Assembly: GCA_015152515.1 (NCBI GenBank)
Contig: SUTV01000001.1
Coordinates: 186,001 to 250,000, forward strand
Direction of reading: 5' to 3'
Source: Cyanobacteria bacterium SIG29
Lineage (GTDB): Bacteria > Cyanobacteriota > Vampirovibrionia > Gastranaerophilales > Gastranaerophilaceae
DNA: 64,000 nt
Positions 63,676 to 64,000 of this stretch are shown here, one piece after another (the stretch's first letter is position 1; each line of letters starts with the position of its first letter). A program made the translations under genes and the position numbers. The notes under the pieces are model-generated. The model was not told the origin of the DNA and searched no databases. It saw only the letters and a list, made by a program, of their open reading frames with translations.

Positions 63676-64000
63676 AAACAACTTTCTTTAATAATTCAGT
63701 AATCATTGGCAGTGTTAAACCTGAAAGAATAAAGAATTTAATGTAATAATAAGCAATTGGAACAGAGAATATATAACTATCTGCTCTGTCTAAAAAGCCA
63801 CCATGTCCAGGAAGTGAATGACCAGAATCTTTAACGCCAGCATCACGCTTAATCAAAGATTCAGACAAATCACCCAATTGTGCCATTATTGTAACGAACA
63901 AAGAAAGTACAAATGAATGATATATAGAAACACCAATCAATTTACCTATAATCAAACCTACAATAATTGCACAAATACCACCAGCAACAGCACCTTCAAC
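63659..64000 (-). CDS. cdsA: Phosphatidate cytidylyltransferase, partial (C-terminal part only)
   Basis: The frame is open from the window edge to the stop at 63659 (about 113 codons visible). It contains the CdsA signature SLIKRDAGVKDSGHSLPGHG followed by GFLDRADS, and a terminal membrane helix. CdsA makes CDP-diacylglycerol for phospholipid synthesis. The N-terminal part is outside the window. It ends inside rnc by 17 bases. Confidence 0.93.
   Translation of the reverse strand, partial: VEGAVAGGICAIIVGLIIGKLIGVSIYHSFVLSLFVTIMAQLGDLSESLIKRDAGVKDSGHSLPGHGGFLDRADSYIFSVPIAYYYIKFFILSGLTLPMITELLKKVVYVICG

Noticed and set aside
1-64000. CRISPR arrays or complete insertion sequences
   Set aside because: I saw no regularly spaced repeats with spacers and no transposase gene in any frame.

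Overview
The window is one contiguous stretch of an AT-rich bacterial chromosome using the standard code. The cell has an outer membrane: there is a TonB-dependent receptor, a type IV pilin-like protein and a periplasmic B12-binding protein. A homologue of the cyanobacterial clock-input protein LdpA, a pilin of the KGFTLAEVLIT type, HydG, and many short orphan proteins with a common N-terminal motif together suggest a non-photosynthetic relative of cyanobacteria (Vampirovibrionia / 'Melainabacteria', Gastranaerophilales-like, a fermentative gut lineage). This placement is inferred from gene content, not from a tree.

Layout. 1-4.7 kb: a GH13-like protein cut by the window edge, a small tail-anchored protein, a PHP-fold protein that has lost its metal ligands, and a TPR/NHL protein. 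4.7-8.1 kb: gatA and ruvB in divergent orientation, then a secreted ankyrin protein. 8.2-12.8 kb: a cobalamin riboswitch with its own promoter controls a complete B12 uptake operon (receptor, permease, ATPase, binding protein). 12.8-14.6 kb: a HAD phosphatase and LdpA. 14.6-23.1 kb: an accessory block of large orphan proteins, an EF-hand/coiled-coil/L,D-transpeptidase protein and a divergent GAPDH. 23.1-23.6 kb: tRNA-Gln with gene debris on its 3' side. 23.6-25.3 kb: nusB and ftsY. 25.3-34.3 kb: a leftward gene string SIMPL-lrgA-lrgB followed by six genes of a membrane-bound complex related to hydrogenase-4 and complex I, whose large subunit lacks half of the nickel cysteines. 34.5-44.3 kb: nusA-rimP, a radical SAM gene, uvrA, three small orphan genes, rpsA-ispH and a membrane protein. 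44.4-49.4 kb: hydG, a pilin, an ACT/UPF0210 pair, a TPR protein and a phosphopantetheinyl transferase. 49.4-52.8 kb: an ASKHA/ROK-like protein, a low-molecular-weight phosphatase, a membrane protein, and tRNA-Ala beside a 57-bp direct repeat. 52.9-64 kb: TPR protein, uvrB, ftsH, a mannose-1-phosphate guanylyltransferase, a MerR-like regulator, a short nagA, rpe, rnc and the end of cdsA.

The most unusual signal is a set of unrelated or degenerate proteins (GH13-like, GAPDH-like, ROK-like, two large coiled-coil/orphan proteins and two tiny proteins) that begin with M-[KN]-[IV]-[SA]-like residues and then carry a short V/I-S-F-G or F-x-G motif before the recognisable domain. They are mostly single genes with strong ribosome binding sites, scattered over 50 kb. 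This may be a lineage-specific leader or sorting tag. Other points are the Ehr-like complex, the degenerate PHP fold, a nagA reduced to its barrel, an ispH with no ATG/GTG/TTG start, and uvrA and uvrB promoters that place the start codon at the predicted 5' end of the mRNA.
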